Source of the DNA: Rhodobacteraceae bacterium UBA6796
GTDB lineage: Bacteria > Pseudomonadota > Alphaproteobacteria > Rhodobacterales > Rhodobacteraceae
Direction: 5' to 3'
DNA: 64,000 nucleotides
Assembly: GCA_002452815.1 (NCBI GenBank)
Contig: DKFM01000009.1
Coordinates: 9,939-73,938 of the forward strand
The position numbers and the translations under genes were made by a program. Of this stretch, positions 1 through 8,837 are shown piece by piece (the stretch's first letter is position 1; the number at the start of each line of letters is the position of its first letter). The notes beneath the pieces are model-generated. The model did no database searches, was not told where the DNA came from, and saw only the letters and a list, made by a program, of their open reading frames with translations.

Positions 1-137
1 CCCGACATCGTGCCGGACCGCGCCGTGCGCTTGGCCGCCGGTTTGATCCGCTCGACCAGCGCATTGCCCGCGTCGATATCGACGCCTGCATCGGCATAGG
101 TCAGCCCGTTCTTGCCCTCGTTCGCGCCCGTGCTCAT
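1..137 (-). CDS. purM: Phosphoribosylformylglycinamidine cyclo-ligase, N-terminal part
   Basis: Only the first 45 codons are inside the window; the gene runs off the left edge. The protein begins [20 protein letters not shown] and continues with [18 protein letters not shown]. This is the characteristic N-terminus of PurM (AIR synthetase), which closes the imidazole ring in purine synthesis using ATP. The [12 protein letters not shown] segment is strongly conserved in the family. The ATG start follows a short purine-rich leader. No neighbouring purine gene is visible upstream; purN would be expected past the left edge but cannot be seen. Confidence 0.9.
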   Translation of the reverse strand, partial: MSTGANEGKNGLTYADAGVDIDAGNALVERIKPAAKRTARSGTMS

Positions 138-276
138 TGCCCGCATCTCCACCAGTGGACCCCGTTGGCGCGCGGCTTAGCGCAAAGGGCGCGGCGGGGC
201 AACGGATATGGCGGTGGCACCGGGCATATTCTTGACCCGCCGGGGCGGAATGCGTAAGCCATGAGGCAGACCTTGG

Positions 277-352
277 GGGCCTGTAGCTCAATGGTCAGAG
301 CAGGGCGCTCATAACGCCTTGGTTGGGGGTTCAAGTCCCTCCGGGCCTACCA
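277..352 (+). tRNA. tRNA with CAT anticodon (elongator Met or Ile2)
   Basis: A full 76-nt cloverleaf can be drawn. It has a 7-bp acceptor stem with two G-U pairs, D arm GCTC/GAGC, a 5-bp anticodon stem around the loop CTCATAA, a T arm with TTCAAGT loop, and an encoded CCA. The paired 1-72 position and an anticodon stem lacking three consecutive G-C pairs next to the loop argue against initiator tRNA. From sequence alone it could be elongator tRNA-Met or the lysidine-modified tRNA-Ile2. The downstream side borders AT-richer DNA with an ORF remnant, as expected for a tRNA used as an integration site. Confidence 0.9.
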
Positions 353-534
353 AAATTTGCAGAAAACACGGGCAACCAGCGGACACGGGGACCAAGCGGC
401 GATTTTTCGACGCCCTTGTTTTCAATGTGTTACGGGCAACACGGACCATGAGACCCGTCCCCAACTGCCACCAAGGGGCCGTGGTGCACAAATCAGTTGG
501 TGGCCGTAGTTCCCCCTGTCCCCGGAGACACTTA
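353..534. other. Non-coding stretch after the tRNA; no gene recognised
   Basis: No convincing coding frame, promoter or terminator is seen here. It lies between the tRNA 3' end and a short ORF remnant and may be scar sequence from an integration event. I see no duplicated tRNA 3' end (att site) in the first 3 kb. Confidence 0.4.
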
Positions 535-684
535 TCATGCGACGAGCAGGACCGGGATGCCGAGGGCCGAGAAGCGGTCGCGGACCGCCGCGCGGATCTG
601 GGCCTCGGAAACCTGGCGGTCGAAGTCCCGTGTTATCAGCCGCCGGGGCGGGCACCCGAGCCGCGCATACCCCACCCAGCCCAT
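535..684 (-). pseudogene. Short ORF, possible remnant of a larger gene
   Basis: A 49-residue frame starts MGWVGYARLGCPPRRLI and ends SALGIPVLLVA. The arginine-rich, helical composition looks like the C-terminal end of a larger DNA-related protein, but I cannot assign a family. The frame is open upstream as far as the neighbouring gene's stop, so a longer original protein may have been cut off. Its position next to a tRNA and beside two atypical genes suggests a relic of an integrated element. Confidence 0.25.
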
Positions 685-703
685 AAAACGCCGGGACTGA
701 TCG

Positions 704-1651
704 CTAGGTTTGATCTGCTGAAGCGATCACTTTCCTCAGTCGATCCGCATAAAGCTTCTTCCATCCGCTTTGCGGCGTTTGCATGAACCAGCTCTTCTGA
801 AGATCCCATGAGGTGTTCACCCCCTCTGCCGGATCACGGCCGACAATCGGTATCATGCCCGCCAAATTATAGATCGTCAGCTCACTAAACCAAAGGCTGT
901 GCCCGTCGGTAAGAATATCCACGCGCATATGATCGAAATGATCCCCAATCTGGCGCGCGACATCCAGAGCCTGTTGTGTAGTTTCCGGCATTGGTCGATT
1001 GGCGTTTCTGGTAATTTCCGGGGATCCTTCAAAAAGAGTCCAGCCCCCCTGGCCGTCGGGCAACCACACGTCCGCCGAAATCCCCTCCTCGCTGAAGCGG
1101 CCGTAAATAATCTGCAATCGCTCGACACGTTCCCCGAATGTAAATATCTTAAATTCAGCCACCATATTCGGAATGATTTTTTCGACAAACAGCTTTCTGG
1201 AAACCCCAAAGTAGCCCCATTCGAGTTTCTTTCGACCATGCGGCTTTCGCAGATATTTCCGCAATTTTCGATTGACCACCGAACGGTTGGGTGGGGCTTC
1301 TTGCAAGAATAAATTCGTTCTGCTGCCATGATTTGCCTTCACGACAACGCCGCCGGACAATAAATGGCCCGGAATATCAGCCGGGTCCGTTCCTGACCAA
1401 AGAACTGGTGGCCCCTCGATGTTGATCGAGTTTCTTTTCAGCCAGTCGCGTACAAGCAACTTATCACTTATCTCAGTGAATTCAGGGCGCCGATCAAATA
1501 TCTTTCTCCAAAAAAACTTGTCATTTGCCGTTTGCGGATTGGCCGGGTTCGGAATTCTCTTGTAGTGACCAACTTTCCAGTACCAATAGGACAGGCGGGG
1601 GTAGCGCAGCAGAATCGCCCATCGGATCAGAGACAATACTTTGTCGGACAT
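704..1651 (-). CDS. TupA-like ATP-grasp protein (polysaccharide biosynthesis type)
   Basis: A 315-residue protein of the TupA-like/glycosyltransferase-associated ATP-grasp family, which usually sits in capsule, LPS or teichuronopeptide loci and is thought to attach amino acids or similar groups to glycans. Visible ATP-grasp signatures are VVVKANHGSRTNLF (about residue 105), FKIFTFGERVERLQ in the middle, and the metal/ATP-binding MRVDILTDGHSLWFSEL toward the C-terminus. The chosen ATG has AGGAA eight bases upstream; a TTG two codons earlier is possible. It is transcribed away from a glycosyltransferase-like gene. Base composition is visibly AT-richer than the rest of the window, suggesting recent transfer. 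Confidence 0.8.
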   Translation of the reverse strand: MSDKVLSLIRWAILLRYPRLSYWYWKVGHYKRIPNPANPQTANDKFFWRKIFDRRPEFTEISDKLLVRDWLKRNSINIEGPPVLWSGTDPADIPGHLLSGGVVVKANHGSRTNLFLQEAPPNRSVVNRKLRKYLRKPHGRKKLEWGYFGVSRKLFVEKIIPNMVAEFKIFTFGERVERLQIIYGRFSEEGISADVWLPDGQGGWTLFEGSPEITRNANRPMPETTQQALDVARQIGDHFDHMRVDILTDGHSLWFSELTIYNLAGMIPIVGRDPAEGVNTSWDLQKSWFMQTPQSGWKKLYADRLRKVIASADQT

Positions 1652-1735
1652 ATGCAATTTTCCTAAAAGCCCTATTGCAGATGGGCGAGGTCACGTTTAG
1701 TCCCAGAGCAGTAGCGTGGGGATGGTGCGTGTGCA

Positions 1736-2503
1736 ATGACCAAGAGCCTGAATGTCGTTTGTGCCAAATGGGGGAGCGCTTACGGTGCGGACTACGTTAA
1801 CCGCCTGCATCGGGGGGTTCTGAGAAACTCCACGCGACACGTTAACTTTTTTTGTGTGACTGATGACCCCAGGGGGATTGACAGTGACATCACCTGCATT
1901 GAGCTGAAAGAATTCGCGTTCCAGAGTGATCTGATTCGTGCGCAGAAATGCGCCGCCAAAAAGAACGGCGCCTATAGAAAAATCGCGATGTTCGAGCCCG
2001 GACTTCTTCCGGTTACTGGCGCGGTTCTTGCCTTTGATCTGGACGTGATCATTTCTGGTCCGATTGATGATCTGGCAAATTTCGCGCCGGGCCATATTGC
2101 CATGCCACCGCCGTTTGCTGTCAGTTCCAAAAGGCCAACCTTTGGGGAAGGATCGGTGATCAAGTTTGAACCCGAGCATCACGGATTTCTTTTTTCTGAC
2201 ATTGCAACATCAACTGCTTTAATGGTTCAGGAATCTTTCGGGTCCGAGCAAAGCTACACGTCGGGGCGTGCCAAGGCATACGGTCTATTTTCGCCCTTTC
2301 CAAAAGAGTGGGTCGTAAGCTTCAAACATCACTGCCGTCCAGCGCAGCCGTTGAACGCATTCATGCCTCCTAAAAAACCTCAAACCGCAAGGGTCATTTG
2401 CTTTCACGGAAGGCCAAGCATTCAGGAAGCAATTGATGGATTCAAATCAGACTTGCTTCACAAAACCAAACCGGCATCGTGGATCGCTCATCACTGGAAA
2501 TAA
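1736..2503 (+). CDS. Glycosyltransferase-like protein with DxD motif
   Basis: A 255-residue protein without signal peptide. FDLDVIISGPID (about residues 100-111) contains a DLD metal/nucleotide-sugar motif at 101-103. The C-terminal VICFHGRPSIQEA resembles the FHG-x-P tail common in GT8-like or Rhodobacterales-type uncharacterised glycosyltransferases. It most likely transfers a sugar in surface polysaccharide synthesis; donor and acceptor are unknown. It is divergent from the ATP-grasp gene, and the short space between them probably holds both promoters. AT-richer composition and less biased codon use than flanking genes indicate horizontal origin. Confidence 0.65.
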   Translation: MTKSLNVVCAKWGSAYGADYVNRLHRGVLRNSTRHVNFFCVTDDPRGIDSDITCIELKEFAFQSDLIRAQKCAAKKNGAYRKIAMFEPGLLPVTGAVLAFDLDVIISGPIDDLANFAPGHIAMPPPFAVSSKRPTFGEGSVIKFEPEHHGFLFSDIATSTALMVQESFGSEQSYTSGRAKAYGLFSPFPKEWVVSFKHHCRPAQPLNAFMPPKKPQTARVICFHGRPSIQEAIDGFKSDLLHKTKPASWIAHHWK

Positions 2504-2596
2504 CCGCAATAAGACGAACGGTTTTCGAAGGGGGGAAATTTTATGCATTTCAGCAATGCGACGCCCTGTAACGACCCATCCAATGAATGACCATCC

Positions 2597-2815
2597 TCAG
2601 AAGTGCCTGGCAATAAGCACAGCTATCCATACCAGACATCGCGCATGATCCGAAACAGGATCGGCACCGACTTCACTGTGTAGGATCTTCGCGGCCACCT
2701 CGGCCTCGCTAAGCCCCCTGGTCGCGATCTTGCCGAAGTCGTCATCGAACCCTTCGGCAAAACCCTCCTCGATCGCCACGCCCGCCGCCCTGCGAACGCA
2801 TTCACGAAACACCAT
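2597..2815 (-). CDS. Small hypothetical protein
   Basis: A 72-residue frame, MVFRECVRRAAGVAIEEGFA to LVWIAVLIARHF, with a charged helical body containing EGFDDDFGKIA and a hydrophobic C-terminal end that could form one membrane helix. GGAGG lies 12 bases before the ATG, slightly far but usable. It is divergent from the RND efflux pair. Composition is normal for the region. Function unknown; an upstream in-frame ATG about ten codons earlier is an alternative start. Confidence 0.5.
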   Translation of the reverse strand: MVFRECVRRAAGVAIEEGFAEGFDDDFGKIATRGLSEAEVAAKILHSEVGADPVSDHARCLVWIAVLIARHF

Positions 2816-2884
2816 ATTTCGGTCGCATCCTCCGGCAAGCTCTCGCATAGTGGGCGCGACTGCGCAGCGACAGGGAGCTTCGGG

Positions 2885-4258
2885 ATGACGACAGCGGGTA
2901 GATTTATCCGGCGGGTGGCGATGGTTGGGCTGCCGGCGTTGCTGGGCGTCGCGGCGATCTGGGCTGCGGGCGGCCTGCGGCAGCTGCCTGCACCCACCGA
3001 GACCACGCGCCAGCCGACGCCGGTGCGGGTGATCACGCTGACCCCCGTTGATCTGGTGCCGCGCGTCAGCGGCTATGGCACGGTCGCGCCGGTGCGCGAA
3101 TGGCGTGCGGTCGCGCGGGTCGAGGGCGAGGTGACCCACATCGCGCAGCCACTGGCGCCGGGCGATCTGGTCGCGGCGGGCAGCGTTCTGTTCCGGATCG
3201 ACGACAGCGACCTGAAGCTGGATCTGGCGGGGGTCGATGCGCAACTGGCCGCCTCCGAGCTGAAAGACGAGACGCTGCGCGCGAGCCTTGCGCTGGCACG
3301 CTCGGATCTGGACCTGATGAACGAAGACCTGAACCGGCAGGAGCAGTTGGCCACGCAGGGCGTCGTCACCCAGGCCGCGCTGGAGGCCACGCGCCGCCAG
3401 CAGCTGACCGCGCGCAGCAAGGTGACCGAACTGGACAGCGCACTGAAACTGAACGCGGCCGAGCGCGAGGTGCTGACCACGCAACGTGCCTCGCTGGAGC
3501 GGGCGATCGGCTTTGCCGAAATCCGCGCGCCCTATGATCTGCGCGTCACCGAGCTGTCCGCCGATCTGGGCCAATATGTCAGCCGGGGGCAGACGCTGCT
3601 GGCGGCCGAGGGCACCGAGGCGGTGGATATCGCCGCGCAATTCGCCATCGGCCGGATCGGGCCGCTGCTGCGCCAGGCAGGCGGCGGGACCACCGTGCAG
3701 GACCTGACGGCAAAGGTGCGGCTGCCTGCGGCGGATCATGACGTGGTCTGGCCTGCAACCGTGGTGCGGATGGGCGACGCGATCGACGCCGCCACCCAAA
3801 GCGCGCCGGTGATCGTGCGGGTCGACGACCCGCAGGGGCAAAGCGTGGCTGGCCAGCGCCCGCCCCTGCGCCGCAACATGTTTGTCGCAGTCGAACTGTC
3901 GGCGCCGCAGCGGCAGGCGCTGGTGGTGCCGCTGGAAGCCGTGCGCGACGGCAGCGCCCTGGTGGTCTCTGCCGAGGGTATGCTGGAGAAACGCGCGGTC
4001 GAGACCGGGTTTGTGCTGGACGACATCGCGGTGGTCAGCAAGGGCCTGGCGCCGGGTGACAAGCTGGTGGTGACCGATCCGACGATCGCCGTGCCCGGCA
4101 TGGCGGCGAAGCCGGTCGAAGACACCGTGCGCAAGGCCGAGATCGCGGCGGCGGCGCTCGGGCGCGCCCCGGATCAGGCGGCGGGCGCCACGCCAAAACC
4201 GGGCAGCGGCGCGGGCGGCGGCACCGGCGCGGGCAAGGCTAAAGAGGCCGGGCAATGA
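2885..4258 (+). CDS. RND efflux periplasmic adaptor (membrane fusion protein)
   Basis: A 457-residue HlyD/AcrA-type adaptor. A single membrane anchor lies near residues 12-30. A lipoyl/barrel-sandwich half (AVARVEGEVTHIAQPLAPGD), a long alpha-helical hairpin (about residues 110-205), the second lipoyl half with RAPYDLRVTEL, and beta-barrel and membrane-proximal domains follow. The C-terminus is an unusual Gly/Ala/Pro/Lys-rich tail. It links the inner-membrane pump to an outer-membrane channel. Its stop overlaps the start of the pump gene (ATGA), so the two are translationally coupled. No TolC-type channel or dedicated regulator is adjacent; substrate unknown. Confidence 0.93.
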   Translation: MTTAGRFIRRVAMVGLPALLGVAAIWAAGGLRQLPAPTETTRQPTPVRVITLTPVDLVPRVSGYGTVAPVREWRAVARVEGEVTHIAQPLAPGDLVAAGSVLFRIDDSDLKLDLAGVDAQLAASELKDETLRASLALARSDLDLMNEDLNRQEQLATQGVVTQAALEATRRQQLTARSKVTELDSALKLNAAEREVLTTQRASLERAIGFAEIRAPYDLRVTELSADLGQYVSRGQTLLAAEGTEAVDIAAQFAIGRIGPLLRQAGGGTTVQDLTAKVRLPAADHDVVWPATVVRMGDAIDAATQSAPVIVRVDDPQGQSVAGQRPPLRRNMFVAVELSAPQRQALVVPLEAVRDGSALVVSAEGMLEKRAVETGFVLDDIAVVSKGLAPGDKLVVTDPTIAVPGMAAKPVEDTVRKAEIAAAALGRAPDQAAGATPKPGSGAGGGTGAGKAKEAGQ

Positions 4259-7200
4259 TCGCCCTGTTTTCGCGCCACCCGACGGCGGCCAATATCCTGA
4301 TGCTGGCGATTGCCGGGCTGGGGCTGCTGGCGCTGCCCCGGATGCAGCGCGACACATTTCCGCTGACGCCGCCGTCCGAGGTCTCGATCCGCGTCACCTA
4401 CCCCGGCGCCGCCCCCGCCGAGGTCGAGCGGGGCATCTGCACGGTGGCCGAGGTGCCGCTGATGAAGGTGGAAAACCTGGTCGAGCTGACCTGTCTGGCG
4501 CGCGAAAACGCCGCCCAGATCACCGCCGAAATGATCGAGGGCGCGGATATGACGCGCTTTTACAACGATCTGAAGGATGCGGTGGATGCGATCACCAGCT
4601 TCCCCGCCAAGGCCGACGACCCGGTGACGCAGATTGTCGAGCGTGTGGCCTCGGTCGCATCGGTGGCGATCACCGGGCCGGACGACCCGGCCGTGCTGTT
4701 CGCCTATGCCCAGCATCTGGCGGATCGGCTGCGCGCGGACCCGGCGATTTCGCAGGTCGAGATCAGCGGCTTCTCCGACCGGGAAATCGCGGTCTCGGTC
4801 GATCAGGCGACGCTGGAGCGCTTCGGTCTGGACATGACCGCCATCGGCGCGGCGCTGGCGCGCGACAGCATCGACATCCCCGCGGGAACCCTTGAAGGCC
4901 GGGCGGGCGATGCCGCGATCCGCTTTCTGGGAGAGAAACGCAGCCCCGAAGATCTGGCGCAGATCCCGATCGCCCACAGTGCCAACGGCGCCGAACTGCG
5001 GCTGGGCGACGTGGCCACGATCCGCGCGGGCTTCGACGACCCCGCGCAGGCAACTTATTTCGGCCAGCACCGCGCGGCCATCGTGGCGGTGTCGAAAACC
5101 GCCTCGCAGGACGCGCTGAAGGTCAAGGCCGCGCTCGACCGGCAACTGGCGATGGCCCAGGCCGAGGCCCCGGGCGACATCCGGCTGGTGATCTCGCAGG
5201 ATTCGACCTCGAACATCCGCGACCGGCTGCGGATCATCGGGGTGAACGGGGTGCAGGGGCTGGCGCTGGTGCTCGTCACGATGTGGCTGTTCTTCGGGCT
5301 GCGGCTGTCGTTCTGGGTGGCGATGGGATTGCCGGTGTCGTTTCTGGGCGCGATCTTCGTGATGCAGATGATGGGCTACACGATCAACATGATGACGATG
5401 GTCGCCTTGCTGGTGGCAACCGGGCTGCTGATGGACGATGCCATCGTGATTTCGGAAAACATCGTGCGGCGCAGGCAGGCGGGCGAAAGCGCGCGCGCGG
5501 CTGCGCTGAATGGCGTGTTGCAGGTCGGGCCCGGGGTGCTGGCCTCGTTCCTGACCACGGCGATGATCATCGGCCCGCTGGCCTTCATGACCGGCTCCAT
5601 CGGTGCGATCCTGAAATACATCCCGATCGTTCTGCTGATGACCCTGACCGTCAGCCTGATCGAGGCGTTCCTGATCCTGCCCGCGCATATGCGCCATTCG
5701 CTGGACGGCGACTTGCGCCCCGGCCCCGTCGCCCGCAGGGTCAATGGCGCGTTCGACCGGCTGCGCGACCGGGTGATCGTGCCGCTCGCCGGGCTGGCGA
5801 TCCGCTGGCGCTATCTGACGCTGGGGCTTGCGATTTTCCTCGTGGCCCTGTCGGTCGCCCCTTACACCGGGGGCTTCCTGAAATACCAAAGCTTCCCGAC
5901 GCTCGAAAGCGACACGGTCGAGGCGCGGTTGCTGCTGGCCGAGGGCGCGCCGCTGGCCCGCACCGAAGCGCGGGTCGCCAAGGTGGTGCAGGCGCTGGAG
6001 CAAATGAACGCGGAATGGAGCCCGGATCAGCCGGACGGTCAGCCGCTGGTGCAAAGCTATACGATCACCTATTCCAGCAATGCCGACGCCGCCAGCACCG
6101 GGCCGAACATGGCCACGGTCAGCGCCGCCCTGCTGCCCGCGGGGGTGCGCACGACCGAGGTCACCGACATCGTCGATCGCTGGAAGAAACTGACCGGACC
6201 GATGCCCGACATGGCGGCGATGCGGTTCACCGACAAGGAACGCGGCGCGGGCGGCAAGCCCATCGACCTGCGGTTGCTGGGCGACGATCTGGACGATCTG
6301 GCCACCACCGCGCGCGAATTGCGCAAGTTCTTTCGCGGTTTCGACGGGGTGCGCGATGTCACCTTCGATCTGCAACCGGGCAAGCCCGAGATCGAGGTGC
6401 GGATGCGCCCGGGCGCGGCCAATCTGCTGGGTGTAACGCCGCAGGCACTGGGGAACGAGCTGCGCGCGGCCTTCCGCGGCGATGCGGCGGTCAGCTTTGC
6501 CGATGCCTGGGGGCAGGTCGATGTCGTGGCCCGGCTGAGCACCACCGACCGGCGCACGCTGGGCGATATTCTGGCGCTGCAGGTGCCCGGGGCCAATGGC
6601 ACGCTGGTGCCCCTGTCGGCGGTGGCCGATGTCACCGAGACCCGCGGCTACAACACGATCACCCATGTCAACGGGCAGCGCGCGGTCTCGGTGCAGGGTG
6701 CGATCAACCCCGCGCTGGCGAATGCGCGTGAACTGATGGCGGCGATGCGGGCCGATTACCTGCCCGGGCTGGCCGAAAAACGCCCCGGCGTGCAGGTCGT
6801 CGTGCTGGGCGAGGCAGAGGACACCGCAACCACGGGCGCCTCGCTGGGGCGCAACATGCTGGCCGGGGGCATCGGCGTCTATCTGCTTCTGGCCTTCTAC
6901 ATGGGCAGCTTCATCCGCCCCGTCGCTGTGCTGGCGGCCGTCCCGCTGAGTTTGGTGGGCGTGGTCTGGGGGCACATGGCGCTCGGGCTGCAGATCTCGC
7001 TGCCAAGCCTCGTGGGCCTTGCAACGCTGGCCGGGGTGGTGGTGAACGACTCGATCCTGCTTGATGCCTTCATCGGCGAGCGCCGCGCGGCGGGGGCCGA
7101 TATGCTCAGCGCCGGGCGCGAGGCGGTGCGCGACAGGTTCCGCGCGATCTTCCTGACCTCGCTGACCACGGTCGTGGGGCTTGGGCCGCTGCTGTTCGAG

Positions 7201-7383
7201 CAAAGCACACAGGCGCAGTTCCTGCGACCGATCGTGGCGAGCCTGGCCTTCGGGCTGAGCGCGGCGACGCTGCTGGCGCTGTTCGTGACCCCTGCACTGC
7301 TGGCGGTGCTGGACGATCTGGGGGTGAAGATCGGCGATCGGGCCCCCGATCAGCCTGCCGCCGATCCGCCACCGACGGCGTAA
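4255..7383 (+). CDS. RND family efflux transporter permease
   Basis: A 1042-residue inner-membrane pump of normal RND size. The start MIALFSRHPTAANILMLAI is the first membrane helix. Two duplicated halves each have a large periplasmic loop followed by a membrane bundle. LMDDAIVISENIVRR near residue 400 (helix 4 region) and VVVNDSILL in the second half carry the acidic proton-relay type positions. It exports its substrate by proton antiport with the upstream adaptor. The sequence resembles the heavy-metal/multidrug-like HAE group seen across alphaproteobacteria, but specificity cannot be read from it. Confidence 0.94.
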   Translation: MIALFSRHPTAANILMLAIAGLGLLALPRMQRDTFPLTPPSEVSIRVTYPGAAPAEVERGICTVAEVPLMKVENLVELTCLARENAAQITAEMIEGADMTRFYNDLKDAVDAITSFPAKADDPVTQIVERVASVASVAITGPDDPAVLFAYAQHLADRLRADPAISQVEISGFSDREIAVSVDQATLERFGLDMTAIGAALARDSIDIPAGTLEGRAGDAAIRFLGEKRSPEDLAQIPIAHSANGAELRLGDVATIRAGFDDPAQATYFGQHRAAIVAVSKTASQDALKVKAALDRQLAMAQAEAPGDIRLVISQDSTSNIRDRLRIIGVNGVQGLALVLVTMWLFFGLRLSFWVAMGLPVSFLGAIFVMQMMGYTINMMTMVALLVATGLLMDDAIVISENIVRRRQAGESARAAALNGVLQVGPGVLASFLTTAMIIGPLAFMTGSIGAILKYIPIVLLMTLTVSLIEAFLILPAHMRHSLDGDLRPGPVARRVNGAFDRLRDRVIVPLAGLAIRWRYLTLGLAIFLVALSVAPYTGGFLKYQSFPTLESDTVEARLLLAEGAPLARTEARVAKVVQALEQMNAEWSPDQPDGQPLVQSYTITYSSNADAASTGPNMATVSAALLPAGVRTTEVTDIVDRWKKLTGPMPDMAAMRFTDKERGAGGKPIDLRLLGDDLDDLATTARELRKFFRGFDGVRDVTFDLQPGKPEIEVRMRPGAANLLGVTPQALGNELRAAFRGDAAVSFADAWGQVDVVARLSTTDRRTLGDILALQVPGANGTLVPLSAVADVTETRGYNTITHVNGQRAVSVQGAINPALANARELMAAMRADYLPGLAEKRPGVQVVVLGEAEDTATTGASLGRNMLAGGIGVYLLLAFYMGSFIRPVAVLAAVPLSLVGVVWGHMALGLQISLPSLVGLATLAGVVVNDSILLDAFIGERRAAGADMLSAGREAVRDRFRAIFLTSLTTVVGLGPLLFEQSTQAQFLRPIVASLAFGLSAATLLALFVTPALLAVLDDLGVKIGDRAPDQPAADPPPTA

Positions 7384-7405
7384 TCGGGGCGAACCGGGCT
7401 GCGCG

Positions 7406-8335
7406 TCACGAGGCCGCCAAGGCCTCGGCCACGGCACGTTCGGCCATCTGCAAGATCGCCTCGCGGCTGTCGGCCACCGCGATGAAACGCCCGTTGTGAC
7501 AGAATTTCGCGCCCTTCACACCGCAGGCCGCCTCCAGTGCCGCATCCGTCAGCCCCGCCCAGGCGGCGGGCAGATCGGCGCGGCTGTCGAACGTATCCTC
7601 GCCCAGCCGGATCGTGGTCAGCACCCACTCGGCGCGGCGCGGATGCACCACGAACAACAGATGCTCGGCCCCGGCCGCGTGGATCGCCGCGTGGAAGGGC
7701 ATGCCCATCGGCAGTTCCAGCACCCGCCCGGCCCCGGCCGCCTCGATCGCCGCCATCACCAGCGCCGTCGCGCGGTATTTCGCCGCCTTGCGCCGGATCT
7801 GCGCCTCGACAAGGGCCGCCGCGATCGGCAAGGCCGCCGCGAAGGCGCGATCATCGGCGCCCTCCTCGATATCATCGAAAACCGGCTTGAGCGTTTCAAG
7901 CAGCACCGGCAGGGTCAGCCCGGCAAACAACGGCCCCGCCTCGGACGCACTCACCGCGCCGGTATCGAGCATGTCGACCGGCAGCACGAAGCGGCGGTCG
8001 AAAGCCGCGTGGATCACCTCCAGATCCTGTTCGGGCACCGCCAGCGCGCGCAGATAGTCGCGCCCGTACTGCGCCCAGATCAGGCCGAACGAGCTGAACG
8101 GGTGGCCGTCCGGGCGCAGGGGGTTGGGCCGCTGGTGATGATCGAAGATCTGCAGGGCCGCATCGAACTGCCCGCCCACGTCATAGATGATCCGGTCCGC
8201 CGCCGGCGTGATCCAGGCCGCATCGCGACTGCGCACCAGCTGTGCCTGCGGATAAAGCCGCGTCAGGATCACCGATGACAACAGCTCGTCCGCATGAAAC
8301 CCGCCGGAATGGGTGACAAGATGGGTGATGGTCAT
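7406..8335 (-). CDS. MYG1 family protein (UPF0160, DHH-like metal-dependent hydrolase)
   Basis: A 309-residue cytoplasmic protein. The N-terminus HLVTHSGGFHADELLSSVIL and IYDVGG followed by IFDHHQRPN (about residues 80-95) are the metal-binding signatures of the MYG1/DHH-like phosphoesterase fold. Eukaryotic MYG1 is an exonuclease acting on RNA; bacterial members are uncharacterised. The length matches the bacterial family. It is convergent with the RND pump gene and is followed upstream by a bidirectional terminator. No operon partner. Confidence 0.85.
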   Translation of the reverse strand: MTITHLVTHSGGFHADELLSSVILTRLYPQAQLVRSRDAAWITPAADRIIYDVGGQFDAALQIFDHHQRPNPLRPDGHPFSSFGLIWAQYGRDYLRALAVPEQDLEVIHAAFDRRFVLPVDMLDTGAVSASEAGPLFAGLTLPVLLETLKPVFDDIEEGADDRAFAAALPIAAALVEAQIRRKAAKYRATALVMAAIEAAGAGRVLELPMGMPFHAAIHAAGAEHLLFVVHPRRAEWVLTTIRLGEDTFDSRADLPAAWAGLTDAALEAACGVKGAKFCHNGRFIAVADSREAILQMAERAVAEALAAS

Positions 8336-8355
8336 GGACAGGCCTCAAATGAAAG

Positions 8356-8377
8356 AGGCGACCATCCGGTCGCCTTT
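8356..8377 (-). terminator. Rho-independent terminator, probably bidirectional
   Basis: Perfect 8-bp stem AGGCGACC/GGTCGCCT with a 4-base loop. T-rich sequence flanks both sides (CTTTG on plus, CTCTTTCATTT on minus). It should end the NDUFS4-like transcript before the MYG1 gene. Confidence 0.75.
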
Positions 8378-8462
8378 GTGTCATCGGATCGCAAGGCGGC
8401 TGCGCGACCGGTCCCCGGCCCTGTGCGCAACGACCAGAACAGGCGCAGCCGCGCGCCGCGGA

Positions 8463-8774
8463 TCAATGCGTCCAGTTCGCCCGGCGACCCGAGGCGAAGT
8501 TCTCGCCATAGCCGCCTGCGCGAACGTTGGGGGCGCGCTTGTGCGGCTCGGTCACGGTGTATTCCAGGCCCTTGTCCTTGGCGAAGGCTTCGGCGGCCTC
8601 GCGGCTTTCGAATTTCAGACGCACCTGGCTTTGGGTGTCGCTGGAGCTGGTCCAGCCCATCAGCGGGTCGATCTCGCGGGCGTCGCTGGGCGCATAATCC
8701 AGATACCAGATCTTGGTTTTCGCCTGACCGGACTGCATGGCGTTGCGGGCCGGTTGATAGATACGCGCGCGCAT
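8463..8774 (-). CDS. NADH:ubiquinone oxidoreductase NDUFS4-like accessory subunit
   Basis: A 103-residue protein of the ETC complex I subunit conserved region family (NDUFS4/18 kDa). It starts [16 protein letters not shown], followed by TKIWYLDY, then [20 protein letters not shown] and the C-terminal [13 protein letters not shown] typical of alphaproteobacterial supernumerary complex I subunits. It docks on the peripheral arm in Paracoccus and mitochondria. GGAGG lies at an ideal distance before ATG. A long structured leader (8838-8986) sits upstream. Confidence 0.93.
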   Translation of the reverse strand: MRARIYQPARNAMQSGQAKTKIWYLDYAPSDAREIDPLMGWTSSSDTQSQVRLKFESREAAEAFAKDKGLEYTVTEPHKRAPNVRAGGYGENFASGRRANWTH

Positions 8775-8837
8775 GGGCTGACCTCCTCGGATGCTTGGCC
8801 TTTTCTTAGTCGATCACGCCGAAAGCGCAAGCCCTTT

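Noticed and set aside
4174..7437. A 1087-codon open frame on the minus strand across the RND pump
   Set aside because: Its His/Arg/Gln-rich composition is the mirror of a high-GC coding strand; the plus-strand RND protein has full family motifs.
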